From JACVRW01 sp963850205 (GTDB taxonomy: Bacteria; Actinomycetota; Thermoleophilia; Solirubrobacterales; Thermoleophilaceae), in contig CAWKKJ010000008.1 in the NCBI GenBank assembly GCA_963850205.1, positions 930,001 through 994,000 of the forward strand: a stretch of DNA of 64,000 nucleotides, given 5' to 3'. Under the pieces are notes generated by a model that had not been told where the DNA came from, searched no databases, and worked only from the letters and a program-made list of their open reading frames with translations. How positions within the stretch are numbered: position 1 is the first letter of the stretch; every line of letters starts with the position of its first letter. Shown here piece by piece: positions 1 to 8,848 of this stretch. The position numbers and the translations under genes are program-made.

Positions 1-543
1 GGCGTTGCCGACCGGGATGCAGAGCACGTCGGGCGGCTCGTCCAGCTCGTCGCAGACCTCGAAGGCGCCGGTCTTCTGACCCTCCACCCGATAGTCGTTC
101 ACCGAGTTGACCAGCGCGATCGGGTGCCGCTTGGCCAGCTCGCGCACCAGCGCCAGCGCCTCGTCGAAGTTGCCCCGCAGGGCGATCACGCGGGCGCCGT
201 GCATGAGCGCCTGGGCCAGCTTGCCGGTGGCGATCTTGCCCTCGGGCACGATCACCGCCCCCCGCAGCCCGGCACGGGCCGCGTAGGCCGCCGCGCTGGC
301 GGCGGTGTTGCCCGTGGAGGCGCACACCACGGCCTCGGCGCCCTCGCCCACCGCCGCGGACACCGCCACCGTCATCCCCCGGTCCTTGAACGAGCCGGTG
401 GGGTTGGCCCCCTCCAGCTTGAGCCAGACCTCGGCCCCGCTTCGCTCCGACAGGTGCGGCGCGAAGACGAGCGGGGTGTCCCCCTCCCCCATGGTCACGA
501 GCGGCTCCACCGGCAGCCGGTCGCGGTAGCGCCAGAGCGACAT
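1..543 (-). CDS. thrC: Threonine synthase, 3' end outside window (partial)
   Basis: Last step of threonine synthesis: a PLP enzyme that converts O-phosphohomoserine to threonine in the cytoplasm. Translation from the ATG at 543 gives 181 codons before the window edge. It shows an N-terminal MSLWRYRDRLP segment, a GDTPL motif and the PLP-lysine motif NPTGSFKDRGM (Lys about 53), followed by the STGNTAASAAAYAA phosphate-loop region. The C-terminal half lies beyond position 1. It sits 6 bp downstream of hom in the same direction, so lysA-hom-thrC is read as one operon. Identification is firm. Only completeness is unknown. Confidence 0.93.
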   Translation of the reverse strand, partial: MSLWRYRDRLPVEPLVTMGEGDTPLVFAPHLSERSGAEVWLKLEGANPTGSFKDRGMTVAVSAAVGEGAEAVVCASTGNTAASAAAYAARAGLRGAVIVPEGKIATGKLAQALMHGARVIALRGNFDEALALVRELAKRHPIALVNSVNDYRVEGQKTGAFEVCDELDEPPDVLCIPVGNA

Positions 544-549
544 GGCTAC

Positions 550-1773
550 CTAGAAGACTTCCTCGATCACCCTGATCACCCGCGGTGGCTCGCGCACGAA
601 GTCGAGCCGCCCGATCAGCTCTACCGCCGCTCGGAACTTCGACTCCAAGACGGGGTGCATCACCATCACCAGCCGCGCCTCGCGGCCGAGCCCCTTCTGC
701 ACCACGGACCGGATCGACACTCCCTGAAGGCCCAGGATCTCCGCCACCTGGGCGAGCACGCCGGGGCGGTCGGCCACCTCCAGGTGCAGGTAGAAGGAGA
801 ACGCCACGTCGGTCACGATCGGCGCGGGGACCGCCGGCGCGGGGAGCGACGGCGGCGGGATCATGGCCGAGACCACGTCGCCCAGCACCGCGCTGGCCGT
901 CTGGATTCCGCCTGCGCCCGGACCGGACAGGGTGATCTCGGTGATCGCGGGCGACTCGACCGTCACCGCGTTGAAGGCCCCGTTGACCGAGGCCAGCGGG
1001 TGCTCCGCGTAGAGGAAGGCCGGGTACACGTGCACGGCCACGCCGCCGTTGATCCGCTCGGCGGAGCCCACGAGCTTCAGCGACAGACCCAGCTCCTTGG
1101 CGTAGGCGATGTCGTCCGGGGTGATGCGCTCGATGCCCTCGCAGCTCACGTCATCGAGGCGCACCGCCACGTTGAAGGCCAGCCGGGCGAGGATGGCCAT
1201 CTTGGCCGCGGCGTCCTTGCCGGTCACGTCCTCGGTCGGATCGGCCTCGGCGTAGCCCAGCTCCTGCGCGTCGGCGAGCGCCGCGGCGTAGCTGGCCCCG
1301 GTGCGCGTCATCTCGGTGAGGATGTAGTTGGTGGTGCCGTTCACGATCCCGTGCACGCGCTCGATGTGAGCCGCGGCCAGGGTCTCCGCCATTACCCGGA
1401 TCGCCGGCACCACGCCCGCCACCGACCCCTCGAAGCGCAGCTGCACGCGGTGCTCGCGTGCGGCGTCGAACACCTCCTCGCCGTGCTGGGAGAGCAGCTG
1501 CTTGTTGGCGGTGACCACGTGGCGCCCCGCCTCCAGCGAGCGCAGCACGTACTCGCGGGCGGGGTCGATGCCGCCCATCAGCTCGACGATCAGGTCGCTG
1601 CGGGCGACGATGTCGTCGAAGTCGCCCCGGCTGCGGGTGAGCACGCCGGACAGCTCGGGCCGACGCCCCACCTCGGCCTCGATCGCGTCGGCCCGCTCGC
1701 CCAGCAGCTCCGCGAAGGCCCCGCCCACGGTGCCGTGGCCGAGCAGGCCCACGCGGAACGGACCCTCAGGCAT
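550..1773 (-). CDS. hom: Homoserine dehydrogenase
   Basis: Reduces aspartate semialdehyde to homoserine, the branch point to threonine and methionine. The 407 residues carry an N-terminal dinucleotide motif GLLGHGTVG (about 8-17), the NGTTNYIL substrate motif (about 145), the catalytic region DVTGKDAAAKM (about 182-192) and a C-terminal ACT domain (about 330-405, around HLEVADRPGVLAQ), as in feedback-regulated enzymes. Length and domain order are typical. The start overlaps the 3' end of lysA by 8 bp and thrC follows after 6 bp, so co-transcription and translational coupling are likely. Confidence 0.96.
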   Translation of the reverse strand: MPEGPFRVGLLGHGTVGGAFAELLGERADAIEAEVGRRPELSGVLTRSRGDFDDIVARSDLIVELMGGIDPAREYVLRSLEAGRHVVTANKQLLSQHGEEVFDAAREHRVQLRFEGSVAGVVPAIRVMAETLAAAHIERVHGIVNGTTNYILTEMTRTGASYAAALADAQELGYAEADPTEDVTGKDAAAKMAILARLAFNVAVRLDDVSCEGIERITPDDIAYAKELGLSLKLVGSAERINGGVAVHVYPAFLYAEHPLASVNGAFNAVTVESPAITEITLSGPGAGGIQTASAVLGDVVSAMIPPPSLPAPAVPAPIVTDVAFSFYLHLEVADRPGVLAQVAEILGLQGVSIRSVVQKGLGREARLVMVMHPVLESKFRAAVELIGRLDFVREPPRVIRVIEEVF

Positions 1774-3000
1774 CGCGCAGCCTCAGGTCCTCGTAGGTCT
1801 CGCGGCGGACCACCACGCGCGCCTCGCCGTCGCGGCAGAAGATCACCGGCGGGCGCGGCACGGCGTTGTAGTTGTTGGCCATCGCGTGACCGTAGGCCCC
1901 GGTGGCGGGAATCACCAGCGTGTCGCCTGGCCGGGGGTCGTCAAGGCGCGCCTCGGGCACGAGCACGTCGCCCGACTCGCAGTGCATGCCGGCGATCGCG
2001 CAGGACAGCTCGCCCCCGAAGCGGTCGGCGATCTCGGCCTCGTAGCGGGCCCCGTAGAGCATCGGCCGCAGGTTGTCCGACATCCCGCCGTCTACCGACA
2101 CATAGGTGCGCACCCCCGGGATGCGCTTGACCGTGCCCACGGTGTAGAGCGTGACCCCGGCGTTGCCCACCAGCGAGCGCCCCGGCTCACAAAGCACCGT
2201 CACCCCCTCGGGCGCCCCGCGCAGGAGCGCGTCCACGTAGTCCTCGATCGAGGGCGGGCGATCCTCCTCGGTGTACGCGATTCCCAGGCCTCCGCCGAGG
2301 TTGAGCAGGGGCCAGTCGCCCAATGCCGGCCAGCACGCCGGCCAGGCGCTCGAAGCCGGTCGAGCGAGAGGATCTGCGACCCGATGTGCGCGTGCAGGCC
2401 CCGCAGCTCCAGGCCGGCGGCGCGGCAGGCCTCGACCGCGGCCGGCACCTCCTCGAGGCCGAAGCCGAACTTGGAGTCCTCCTGGCCGGTCTGGATCTTC
2501 GCGTGGGTGTCCGGGCGGATCCCCGGGCGGACCCGGATGAGCACCCGCTGAGCGCTGCCTCGCAGCCGCTCGATCTCGTCGAAGGAGTCGACCACCACGT
2601 GGCCCACGCCCTGCTCGATCGCGTACGCCAGCTCGGCCGGCGACTTGTTGTTGCCGTGCAGGTAGAGCCGCTCGGGGTCGGCCCCGCCGGCCAGGGCCAG
2701 GTGCAGCTCGCCGCCCGAGGCCACGTCGACCGAGAGACCCTCCTCGGCGAAGAGGCGGAAGACCGCCGTGCAGGGGAAGGCCTTGCCCGCGTAGATGACC
2801 TCGAAGCGCTCGATCCGGCTCCGGAAGGCCTCCAGGTACGCGCGCGCCCGCGCGCGCATGTCGTCCTCGGCGTAGACATACGCCGGTGTGCCGAACTCGC
2901 GGGCCAGCTCCACCACGTCGCAGCCGCCGACGACGAGGCGTCCCGCCTCGTTTCGGTGGGAGCCCAGTGGATAGACGGAGGAGACCGCGAGCGCTGCCAT
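1766..3000 (-). CDS. lysA: Diaminopimelate decarboxylase, reading frame broken twice in this sequence
   Basis: Makes lysine from meso-diaminopimelate (PLP enzyme of the alanine-racemase fold). The N-terminal part (3000 down to about 2360) has the PLP-lysine motif VIYAGKAF, the SGGEL motif and LHAHIGSQI. The C-terminal part (2323 to 1766) has NLGGGLGI, CEPGRS and the SGD/CES active-site segment. Between them the homologous peptide runs through all three frames. The breaks are near 2356-2359 (apparent extra C in the coding strand, GACCGGCTTC) and near 2319-2321 (apparent extra G, ATTGGGCGAC). Removing one base at each place gives 1233 nt, a 410-residue protein of normal length. For a biosynthetic gene kept in an intact operon, sequencing or assembly error is more likely than true decay. 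Confidence 0.9.
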
Positions 3001-3014
3001 GATCGGCGGCGATT

Positions 3015-3713
3015 ATGAAGCACGCCCCGCCCGCCCCGCCGGAGCTCGGCGCCGAGGACGGCCTGGCCTACGCGCTGTTCATGCCGGAGAGCGAGCCCGA
3101 GGTCGGCGTGGTGATCTGCCACGGCGCGGGGTCGGCGAAGGAGAGCCACTTCGACTTCGCCCGCGGCTGCCGCCAGGAGGGAATGGCGGCGCTCGCCTTC
3201 GACGCCCGCGGCCACGGCCGCTCGGAGGGGCGCTTCGGGCCGGGCTGCTTGGACGACGTCCGGACGATGACGGCGCTGGCTTCTGCGCATGCGCCCCGGG
3301 TGGCCCTGCGCGGCTCCAGCCTGGGCGGCTTCTGTGCCATCTGTGCCGCCGCGCGTGATCCGTCGGCCGTGGCGTCCGTGGTGGCCATCTGCCCCGCACC
3401 CGAGGAGAGTCTGCTGCGGATGCTGCGCTCTGACGAGGAGCTGCGCTTCGCCTGCGACGTGCCCGCCACCGCGGACTGGCTGGCCGGCGTCGACCTCCGT
3501 GAGGGCGTCGGCCTGCTCGGGCCCCGGACCGCGCTCCTGCTGCTGCACGCCCGGGGCGACGAGCAGATCCCGTTCACGGTGAGCGAGGAGCTCCACGCGG
3601 CGGCGCGGGAGCCCAAGCGGCTGCTGGTGCTCCCCGGAGGCCATCATCGCTCGCTCCAGCACGACCTGGAGCTGCAGGCGGTGTCGCGGCGCTTCATCCG
3701 CGACTTCGCCTGA
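3015..3713 (+). CDS. Alpha/beta hydrolase, small dienelactone-hydrolase-like
   Basis: A cytoplasmic serine hydrolase of 232 residues with no signal peptide. The fold is recognisable from VVICHGAG (oxyanion strand, about 34-41), FDARGHGRS, the nucleophile elbow GSSLGG (Ser about 97), the acid in LHARGDEQIP and the catalytic His in LPGGHHRSL. Substrate cannot be read from sequence. Its ATG lies only 14 bp from the divergent lysA start and lacks a clear ribosome site, so a leaderless transcript is possible. It runs towards the zinc transporter operon but ends 80 bp before it, and a regulatory palindrome lies between. Confidence 0.8.
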   Translation: MKHAPPAPPELGAEDGLAYALFMPESEPEVGVVICHGAGSAKESHFDFARGCRQEGMAALAFDARGHGRSEGRFGPGCLDDVRTMTALASAHAPRVALRGSSLGGFCAICAAARDPSAVASVVAICPAPEESLLRMLRSDEELRFACDVPATADWLAGVDLREGVGLLGPRTALLLLHARGDEQIPFTVSEELHAAAREPKRLLVLPGGHHRSLQHDLELQAVSRRFIRDFA

Positions 3714-3766
3714 CGGTCGACTGCCCGGCGCCCGGCCCCCTGGCCACCCGGGCCGCCGCCCGTATT

Positions 3767-3779
3767 GAGAATCATTCTC
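3767..3779. promoter_or_regulatory. Zur/Fur-type operator upstream of the metal ABC operon
   Basis: GAGAATCATTCTC is a perfect 6-1-6 palindrome ending 14 bp before the GTG start of the first permease gene. A/T-containing dyads built on GAAAATnATTTTC or GATAATnATTATC are the known recognition form of Fur-family repressors, and Zur governs ZnuABC-type transporters. In DNA this rich in G+C such an AT-rich dyad stands out. Which Fur paralogue binds is inferred from the gene it precedes. Confidence 0.75.
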
Positions 3780-3793
3780 GTAGGCTTGCGCGC

Positions 3794-4600
3794 GTGCCCT
3801 CGCCGTTCGACCTGGTCGAGCTGCCCTTTCTCCGCGACGCCCTGCTGGAGCTGATGCTGCTCGCCGTGGCGGGCGGCTTCCTCGGCGCCTGGATCGTGCT
3901 GCGGCGGCTCGCGTTCTTCTCCCACGCCGTCGGCTCAGCCACCTTCCCTGGGCTGGTGGCCGCCGACGCGTCGGGGGTGAGCCCCACGCTGGCCGGCGTG
4001 GCCGTGGCGCTGGGCTACGCCGGCGGGGTGGAGCGCGTCGGCCGCGCCGGTCGCGAGGCGGGCGAGGCCATCGCCCTGCTGCTGGTGGCAGCCCTCGCCG
4101 GGGGGGTGGTGCTGGCCAGCGACGTGTTCGAGTCCGGGGCGTCGGTCGACCGCCTGCTGTTCGGGACGCTGCTGGGACTGGGGCTCGCCGACCTCGCGCT
4201 GTCGGCCGTCGTGGCGGTGCTGGCCGTGACGGCGACGCTGGCGCTGGGCCGCACCTGGGCGGCCGTGACCTTCGACCCCGACGGCGCCGCTGCACTGGGC
4301 GTGCCCGCGGGCCGCGCCGACCTGCTGCTCCTGGTCCTGGTGGCGGTGGCGGCGGTGGCGGCGATTCCCGCGGTGGGCGCCCTGCTGGTGACGGCGGTCT
4401 ACGTGCTGCCCGCGGCCGCCGCCCGGGTGGTGGCACCGACCACCCGGGCGCTCGTGGCCTGGGCGCTGGGCCTCGCGCTCGCGGAGGGCGCCGTCGGGCT
4501 GTATCTCGCCTACTGGCTGGACGTCCCCCCGGGGCCACCGGTGGCCGTGCTGGGCGCGCTCGTCTACGCGCTGCTGTCCCTGATCCGGAGACAGGCGTGA
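3794..4600 (+). CDS. Metal ABC transporter permease (ABC-3/ZnuB-MntB family), first copy
   Basis: A 268-residue integral membrane protein of about eight hydrophobic segments, the ABC-3 permease of zinc or manganese importers. Family hallmarks are the N-terminal FLRDALLELMLLA start, GAWIVLRRLAFFSHAVGS (about 34-51), and the C-terminal permease block with TAVYVLPAAAA. The GTG start at 3794 follows the Zur-type palindrome directly. Its stop overlaps the next GTG (ATPase gene) by 4 bp, which indicates translational coupling. Zinc is favoured over manganese because of the operator and the His-rich end of the ATPase, but the metal is inferred. Confidence 0.88.
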   Translation: MPSPFDLVELPFLRDALLELMLLAVAGGFLGAWIVLRRLAFFSHAVGSATFPGLVAADASGVSPTLAGVAVALGYAGGVERVGRAGREAGEAIALLLVAALAGGVVLASDVFESGASVDRLLFGTLLGLGLADLALSAVVAVLAVTATLALGRTWAAVTFDPDGAAALGVPAGRADLLLLVLVAVAAVAAIPAVGALLVTAVYVLPAAAARVVAPTTRALVAWALGLALAEGAVGLYLAYWLDVPPGPPVAVLGALVYALLSLIRRQA

Positions 4601-5355
4601 CGGCGGAGGCGACGGTGGCCGCCGACGGCCTCGCCGCGGGATATGGCGGCGGCGAGCCGGTCCTCCGCGAGGTCGCCTTCGCGGCCCACGGCGGCCAGTC
4701 GGTGTGCGTGCTCGGACCCAACGGCGGCGGCAAGACCACCCTGTTCCGCGTGCTGATCGGCGAGCTGGCGCCTTCCGCCGGCCGGGTGCAGGTCGCGGGG
4801 CGGCCGGCCTACGTGGCCCAGACCGACCGCACGCGACTCGACTTTCCGGTCACGGCGCTCGACGTGGCCCTGATGGGTGCCCTGGCTCATGGCCGCTGGT
4901 GGCTTCCGGCCCGCCGGGCCGAGCGCGCCCACGCCCGCGAGGCCCTGACGCGGGTGGGGCTCGAGGCGGAGGCGGGCACGGCCTACGGCGAGCTGTCGGG
5001 CGGTCAGCGCCAGCGCGCGCTACTAGCCCGGGCGCTCGTGCAGGGCGGCAAGGTGCTGTTGCTCGACGAACCGCTCTCCGGGGTCGACCCGGCCAGCGCG
5101 GCGCTGATCGGCGACGTGTTCGGCGAGCTCCGGGCCGAGGGGCGCACCCTGCTCGTGGCCAGCCACGACGTGGAGAGCGCGCGGCTGTTCGACCTGGTGC
5201 TCTGCCTCCACGGCCGGCAGGTCGCCTTCGGCCCGCCGGGCCAGGTGCTGCGGCGGGAGACCCTCGAGGCCACCTACGGCAGCGAGCTGATCGTGCTGGA
5301 GGAGGGCGGCCCGGCCCGTGCTGTGACCGTCCAGCACCACGAGCACGGACACTGA
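4597..5355 (+). CDS. Metal ABC transporter ATP-binding protein (ZnuC-like)
   Basis: The 252-residue ATPase of the importer. Visible motifs: Walker A GPNGGGKTT (about 40-48), Q-loop at YVAQTDRTRLDFPVT, signature LSGGQRQ (about 134), Walker B VLLLDEP (about 152-158) and the switch His in VASHD. The C-terminus is HHEHGH, a short His-rich tail that could sense or buffer the metal (inference). The gene is sandwiched between two permease genes with 4-bp and 1-bp overlaps, so all three are one translation-coupled operon. Confidence 0.93.
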   Translation: MTAEATVAADGLAAGYGGGEPVLREVAFAAHGGQSVCVLGPNGGGKTTLFRVLIGELAPSAGRVQVAGRPAYVAQTDRTRLDFPVTALDVALMGALAHGRWWLPARRAERAHAREALTRVGLEAEAGTAYGELSGGQRQRALLARALVQGGKVLLLDEPLSGVDPASAALIGDVFGELRAEGRTLLVASHDVESARLFDLVLCLHGRQVAFGPPGQVLRRETLEATYGSELIVLEEGGPARAVTVQHHEHGH

Positions 5356-6227
5356 TGGAGGCTCTCGACTTCCTGCTGGAGCCGCTGCGCTCGGGACTGG
5401 GCCGGCGCGCGCTGATCGAGGTGGCGCTCGTGGGCGCCTTCTGCGGCGCGCTCGGGTTCTGGGTCGTCACCGAGCGCCTGGCCTACGGGGCCGAGTCGCT
5501 CGCACACGGGCTGCTCCCCGGCCTGGTGCTGGCGGCGCTGGCCGGGGCGTCGCTCCTGCTGGGCGCCGCCGCCGGCGCGCTGGGCGCGGCGGTGCTGGTG
5601 GCGCTGGCGGCGCGCGACGAGCGCATCGGGCCCGACACCGGCACCGCGGTGGCGGTGACCGGCCTGGTGGGCCTGGGTGCGCTGCTCGCTCTGGCCCCTG
5701 ACGCGCCCCAGCGGCTCGAGGAGCTGCTGTTCGGCGACCTGCTGGGGGTGAGCGACACGGACCTCCTCGCCGCTGCCCTGCTGCTGCTGGTGGGCGGCGC
5801 GGCGCTGATCGGACTGCACCGCCCGCTGGCGGCGATGGCCTTCGACTTCGCCGGCGCGTCGGCGGCCGGTCTGCGGCCAGGCCTGGTGCGAGCGTCCCTG
5901 TTGGGGCTCCTCGCCGCCGCGATCGCCGTGGCGGTTCAGGGCCTGGGGGCTCTGCTCGTGCTGGCGGTGATCGTGGCGCCGCCGGTGGCCGTCCGCCGGC
6001 ATGCCGCCACCCCTGCCCGCGCGATGGTGGCCGGAGCGGCGCTCGCGGCCATCGCGGGACTGGTGGGAATCGAGCTCTCCTTCCACGCCGGCGTGGCCGG
6101 GGGCGCGGCGGTGGCCCTGGTCTTGTGCGCGGCGGCGGCGCTTGGGGCGGTCCTCCCGCCCGGCGGCCTCACCCTGCGGCGCCGGCGACCGGGGCTTGGC
6201 GATTTCCCCTCGGCTGACGGGGGATAA
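5355..6227 (+). CDS. Metal ABC transporter permease (ABC-3 family), second copy
   Basis: A 290-residue polytopic permease starting at the ATG that shares one base with the ATPase stop. It has the same ABC-3 pattern as the first permease (RALIEVALVGAFCGALGFWVV; AYGAESLAHGLLPG; later GALLVLAVIVAPPVA) but is clearly diverged, so the pore is probably a heterodimer. The C-terminal tail is basic. No substrate-binding lipoprotein follows. The next gene, lgt, is convergent. The binding protein must be encoded elsewhere or supplied by another system. Confidence 0.88.
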   Translation: MEALDFLLEPLRSGLGRRALIEVALVGAFCGALGFWVVTERLAYGAESLAHGLLPGLVLAALAGASLLLGAAAGALGAAVLVALAARDERIGPDTGTAVAVTGLVGLGALLALAPDAPQRLEELLFGDLLGVSDTDLLAAALLLLVGGAALIGLHRPLAAMAFDFAGASAAGLRPGLVRASLLGLLAAAIAVAVQGLGALLVLAVIVAPPVAVRRHAATPARAMVAGAALAAIAGLVGIELSFHAGVAGGAAVALVLCAAAALGAVLPPGGLTLRRRRPGLGDFPSADGG

Positions 6228-6243
6228 CTCGTCGCACCCCCCG

Positions 6244-6993
6244 CTAGGCCGTCGCGGGCCGCAACCCCTGCCGCGACCAGATGATCGCCGCCCCGAGCGC
6301 CAGCATGCCGATGCTGATCAGCTGGGGCTGCGTGAGGCCGGCCACCACGGAGTCGTTGCGGCGCACCAGCTCGACGAGCAGCCGCTCGCCCCCGGCGAAG
6401 ACCAGGTAGAGGCCGAACAGCACACCCGGGGCGAAGCGGTCGCGCAGGTGCCAGAGCACCAGGGTCGCGAAGCCCATGGCCAGCGTCTCGTAGACGGGGG
6501 TGGGGTGCACCTCGTCGGTGGTCGGCACGGTGCCGTCCGGGTAGGCCATGGCCCAGGGCAGGTCGGAGGCCACGCCGTAGTCGCCGTCGCCCGAGAGCTG
6601 GCAGCCCACGCGGCCGATCGCGTAGCCCAGGGACAGCGGCAGGCAGTTGACGTCGCACATCTGCCAGGTGAGCCAGCCCCGCCAGGCCGCCCACAGGATC
6701 ACCCCGATCGCACCGCCCACCACGCCGCCGAACCAGACCAGCCCCGAGCCGGAGAAGATGTTCCCGAACAGGTCGTCCGAGACCTGGCCCCAGTTCTGGA
6801 TCAGGAAGTCGATCCGCGAGCCCACCAGCCCACCGATCAGGGCGGCGAAGACGATCTCGTAGGTCCAGTCGGCCGGCTTGCCCACCTCGGCCAGGCGGCG
6901 GCTCAACACGGCGCCGGCGGCCAGCCAACCCAGCGCGAAGCAGATGCCGAAGGTCTGGAGCTCGATCGGCCCGATGTCGATCTCCGGCAGCAC
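6244..6993 (-). CDS. lgt: Prolipoprotein diacylglyceryl transferase
   Basis: Transfers diacylglycerol to the lipobox Cys of prolipoproteins at the cytoplasmic membrane. The protein has about seven hydrophobic segments. The Lgt signature region reads GYAIGRVGCQLSGDGDYG, followed by the conserved HPTPVYETL motif. The frame stays open far upstream, but residues there are encoded by a tandem hairpin repeat and are not Lgt-like. I therefore place the start at GTG 6993 (VLPEIDIGPIELQTFG), giving 249 residues, which is normal for the family. This enzyme would lipidate the lipoproteins predicted at 22272, 29966 and 33853. Confidence 0.9.
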   Translation of the reverse strand: MLPEIDIGPIELQTFGICFALGWLAAGAVLSRRLAEVGKPADWTYEIVFAALIGGLVGSRIDFLIQNWGQVSDDLFGNIFSGSGLVWFGGVVGGAIGVILWAAWRGWLTWQMCDVNCLPLSLGYAIGRVGCQLSGDGDYGVASDLPWAMAYPDGTVPTTDEVHPTPVYETLAMGFATLVLWHLRDRFAPGVLFGLYLVFAGGERLLVELVRRNDSVVAGLTQPQLISIGMLALGAAIIWSRQGLRPATA

Positions 6994-7015
6994 GCCCGGC
7001 CGCAGGCTAACAAGC

Positions 7016-7094
7016 CGCAAGCAGCCGGCTCGGCCGGCTGCGCGCGGATGATCGTCTCCTCGCAAGCAGCCGGCTCGGCCGGCTGCGCGCGGAT
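7016..7094. repeat. Tandem pair of 34-bp hairpin repeats
   Basis: Two identical 34-bp units, 7016-7049 and 7061-7094, lie at a 45-bp period. Each contains a perfect hairpin GCAGCCGGC-TCG-GCCGGCTGC (7021-7041 and 7066-7086). They fill the gap between the divergent lgt and subtilase genes, within about 35-110 bp upstream of both start codons. They could be a pair of transcription-blocking hairpins or a protein-binding array. No T-run follows, so a simple intrinsic terminator is not shown. Confidence 0.85.
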
Positions 7095-7126
7095 CCCCCT
7101 TCGGCTCGGCGTCTAGCATCCGGGCG

Positions 7127-8833
7127 GTGCGCAGAGCTGTGCTCGCGATCTTTCTCTGCGCGGCCCTCCTGTCCGTGGCGCCCGCGTACGCGTCGAGCGA
7201 CTTGCTCGAGCGCGCCGCGCTGCGGGAGGCAAACCGGCTGACCGCCGGGGCGTCGTCCGGCACCGGCGTGGCCCCCATCGCGCTCCCGGAGACCGACGCC
7301 CCCGGGTCCGGCGACATGGATGCGCTCGCACGAAGTGCGAGACCCGAACCCGTGCTGGTGGGCCTGCGCCGTCACGGCGACCGCGCCGGGGTCGCGGCCG
7401 AGCTGCGCGCCCTGGGTGCGCGGCCCGACGCATTGCTCCCTCTGGGGGTGCTGGTGGCGCGGGTGCCCTCCGGCGCGGAGCTGGTCGCCCGCCTTCAGGG
7501 CGACCCTCGCGTGGCCTACATCGAGCGCGACCGGCGTCTTCGGGCCGCCGCGGAGCCGTTCGACGCCGTCGACCCCGAAACGGGCCTGAAGTACACCTGG
7601 TTCTACGACGAGGTGGGCGCGGCCGCTGCCCTGGCCGCCGCCGGCGGCGGGTCGACCCGCACCGTCTCGATCATCGACACCGGGCTTGACGTGAACCATC
7701 CGGACCTGGCGGGCCGGGTCGAGCGGACGCACGACACCACGACGGGCAGCACCACGGTGGGCGACAACGTGGGCCACGGCACCTTCGTGGCCGGGCTGAT
7801 CTCCGCGATCGACGGCAACGGGATCGGGGGGAAGGGCGTGGCCGGCACCACCAGGGTGATGGCCATTCGGAGCTCGCTGGACGGAACTTTCGCCCTGAGC
7901 GACGTGCTTCGGGGCATCGTCTTCTCGCTGCGAAACGGAGCGGACATCCTCAACCTCAGCCTGGCCGGCACCAGCCTGTCCCGCACACAGGCGCGGGTGC
8001 TCCAGGCCGCCTACGTGAGCGACGTGCTCCCCGTCGCCGCCTCGGGCAACAGCGGCGCCGGGCGCAACCCGATCGAGTTCCCGGCGGCCGCGGTGGGTGG
8101 CGTCCGGGGCCGCCGGGGGATCGGCCTGTCGGTGGCCGCCACCGGCCCCGACGGGCGCCGCGCCTCGTTCTCGAGCTACAACCGCTTCGTCAGCCTCGCC
8201 GCTCCGGGAGCGTCCGGCTCGGGCTGTCGCCACGGCGTCTTCAGCACGCTCCCCGCCAACCTCACGGACTGGGACAACCCGGGCAGCTCGTGCTCGAGGG
8301 TGTTCGCCCGGGCCGGCGCGCGCTACGCCTACGGAGAGGGCACCAGCTTCGCCGTCCCGATCGCCGCCGGGATCGCGGCGCTCACCTGGCAGGTGGAGCC
8401 TCGCCTGGCCTCGGAGCAGGTGGCGGACGTGCTGACGCGCTCGGCGCGCCAGACGGTCGGCCGGGGCTGGAACCGGCAGACAGGCTCCGGCATCGTCGAC
8501 GGCGGCGCGGCCACCGCGCTCGCCCGCCGCTACGACGTGACCGCCCCGCGAGCCAGGGGCCGGGCGCGCCGCCGGGGGGGCACGGTCGCGGTGCGCCTGC
8601 TGCGCTCGCGCGACCGGACCGAGGCCGGCCGCGGCCTGGCCGGCCGGGTGCGCTACCAGCTCCTGATCTCGCGTGACGGCGGCCGCCGCTTCAGCACCCT
8701 GGTGGGCGCCCGCCGCAGCCCCTTCACCCGGCGGGTTGCCCTGGAGGGAACGCGGGACAACCTGCTGATCGCCGCGGTCTGCGACCGCAACATCAACTGC
8801 GACACGAAGCGGTTGGGGCGGTTCAGTCCGTAG
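7127..8833 (+). CDS. Secreted subtilisin-like serine protease (S8)
   Basis: Extracellular endopeptidase of 568 residues. A signal peptide covers residues 1-22 (VLAIFLCAALLSVAPAYA). An I9-like propeptide follows to about 140, ending in the typical VAYIERDRRL. The catalytic triad is Asp184 (IIDTGLD), His217 (GHGTFVAG) and Ser407 (EGTSFAVP), with the oxyanion Asn in AASGNSG. GTSFAVP replaces the usual GTSMAxP, a tolerated variant. The C-terminal 95 residues are Arg-rich with a small beta-domain and two cysteine pairs. Start is GTG 7127. It is monocistronic, with YibE/F convergent downstream. Confidence 0.9.
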   Translation: MRRAVLAIFLCAALLSVAPAYASSDLLERAALREANRLTAGASSGTGVAPIALPETDAPGSGDMDALARSARPEPVLVGLRRHGDRAGVAAELRALGARPDALLPLGVLVARVPSGAELVARLQGDPRVAYIERDRRLRAAAEPFDAVDPETGLKYTWFYDEVGAAAALAAAGGGSTRTVSIIDTGLDVNHPDLAGRVERTHDTTTGSTTVGDNVGHGTFVAGLISAIDGNGIGGKGVAGTTRVMAIRSSLDGTFALSDVLRGIVFSLRNGADILNLSLAGTSLSRTQARVLQAAYVSDVLPVAASGNSGAGRNPIEFPAAAVGGVRGRRGIGLSVAATGPDGRRASFSSYNRFVSLAAPGASGSGCRHGVFSTLPANLTDWDNPGSSCSRVFARAGARYAYGEGTSFAVPIAAGIAALTWQVEPRLASEQVADVLTRSARQTVGRGWNRQTGSGIVDGGAATALARRYDVTAPRARGRARRRGGTVAVRLLRSRDRTEAGRGLAGRVRYQLLISRDGGRRFSTLVGARRSPFTRRVALEGTRDNLLIAAVCDRNINCDTKRLGRFSP

Positions 8834-8848
8834 GGGGCCTGGGCGTGC

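Noticed and set aside
1766..3000. Programmed frameshifting in lysA
   Set aside because: Two separate shifts without slippery heptamers or downstream structures are hard to reconcile with programmed recoding. Small indels explain them better.
6994..7317. N-terminal extension of lgt to 7317
   Set aside because: It translates the hairpin repeats (GRAGCLR twice) and is not Lgt-like. GTG 6993 gives a normal Lgt N-terminus.
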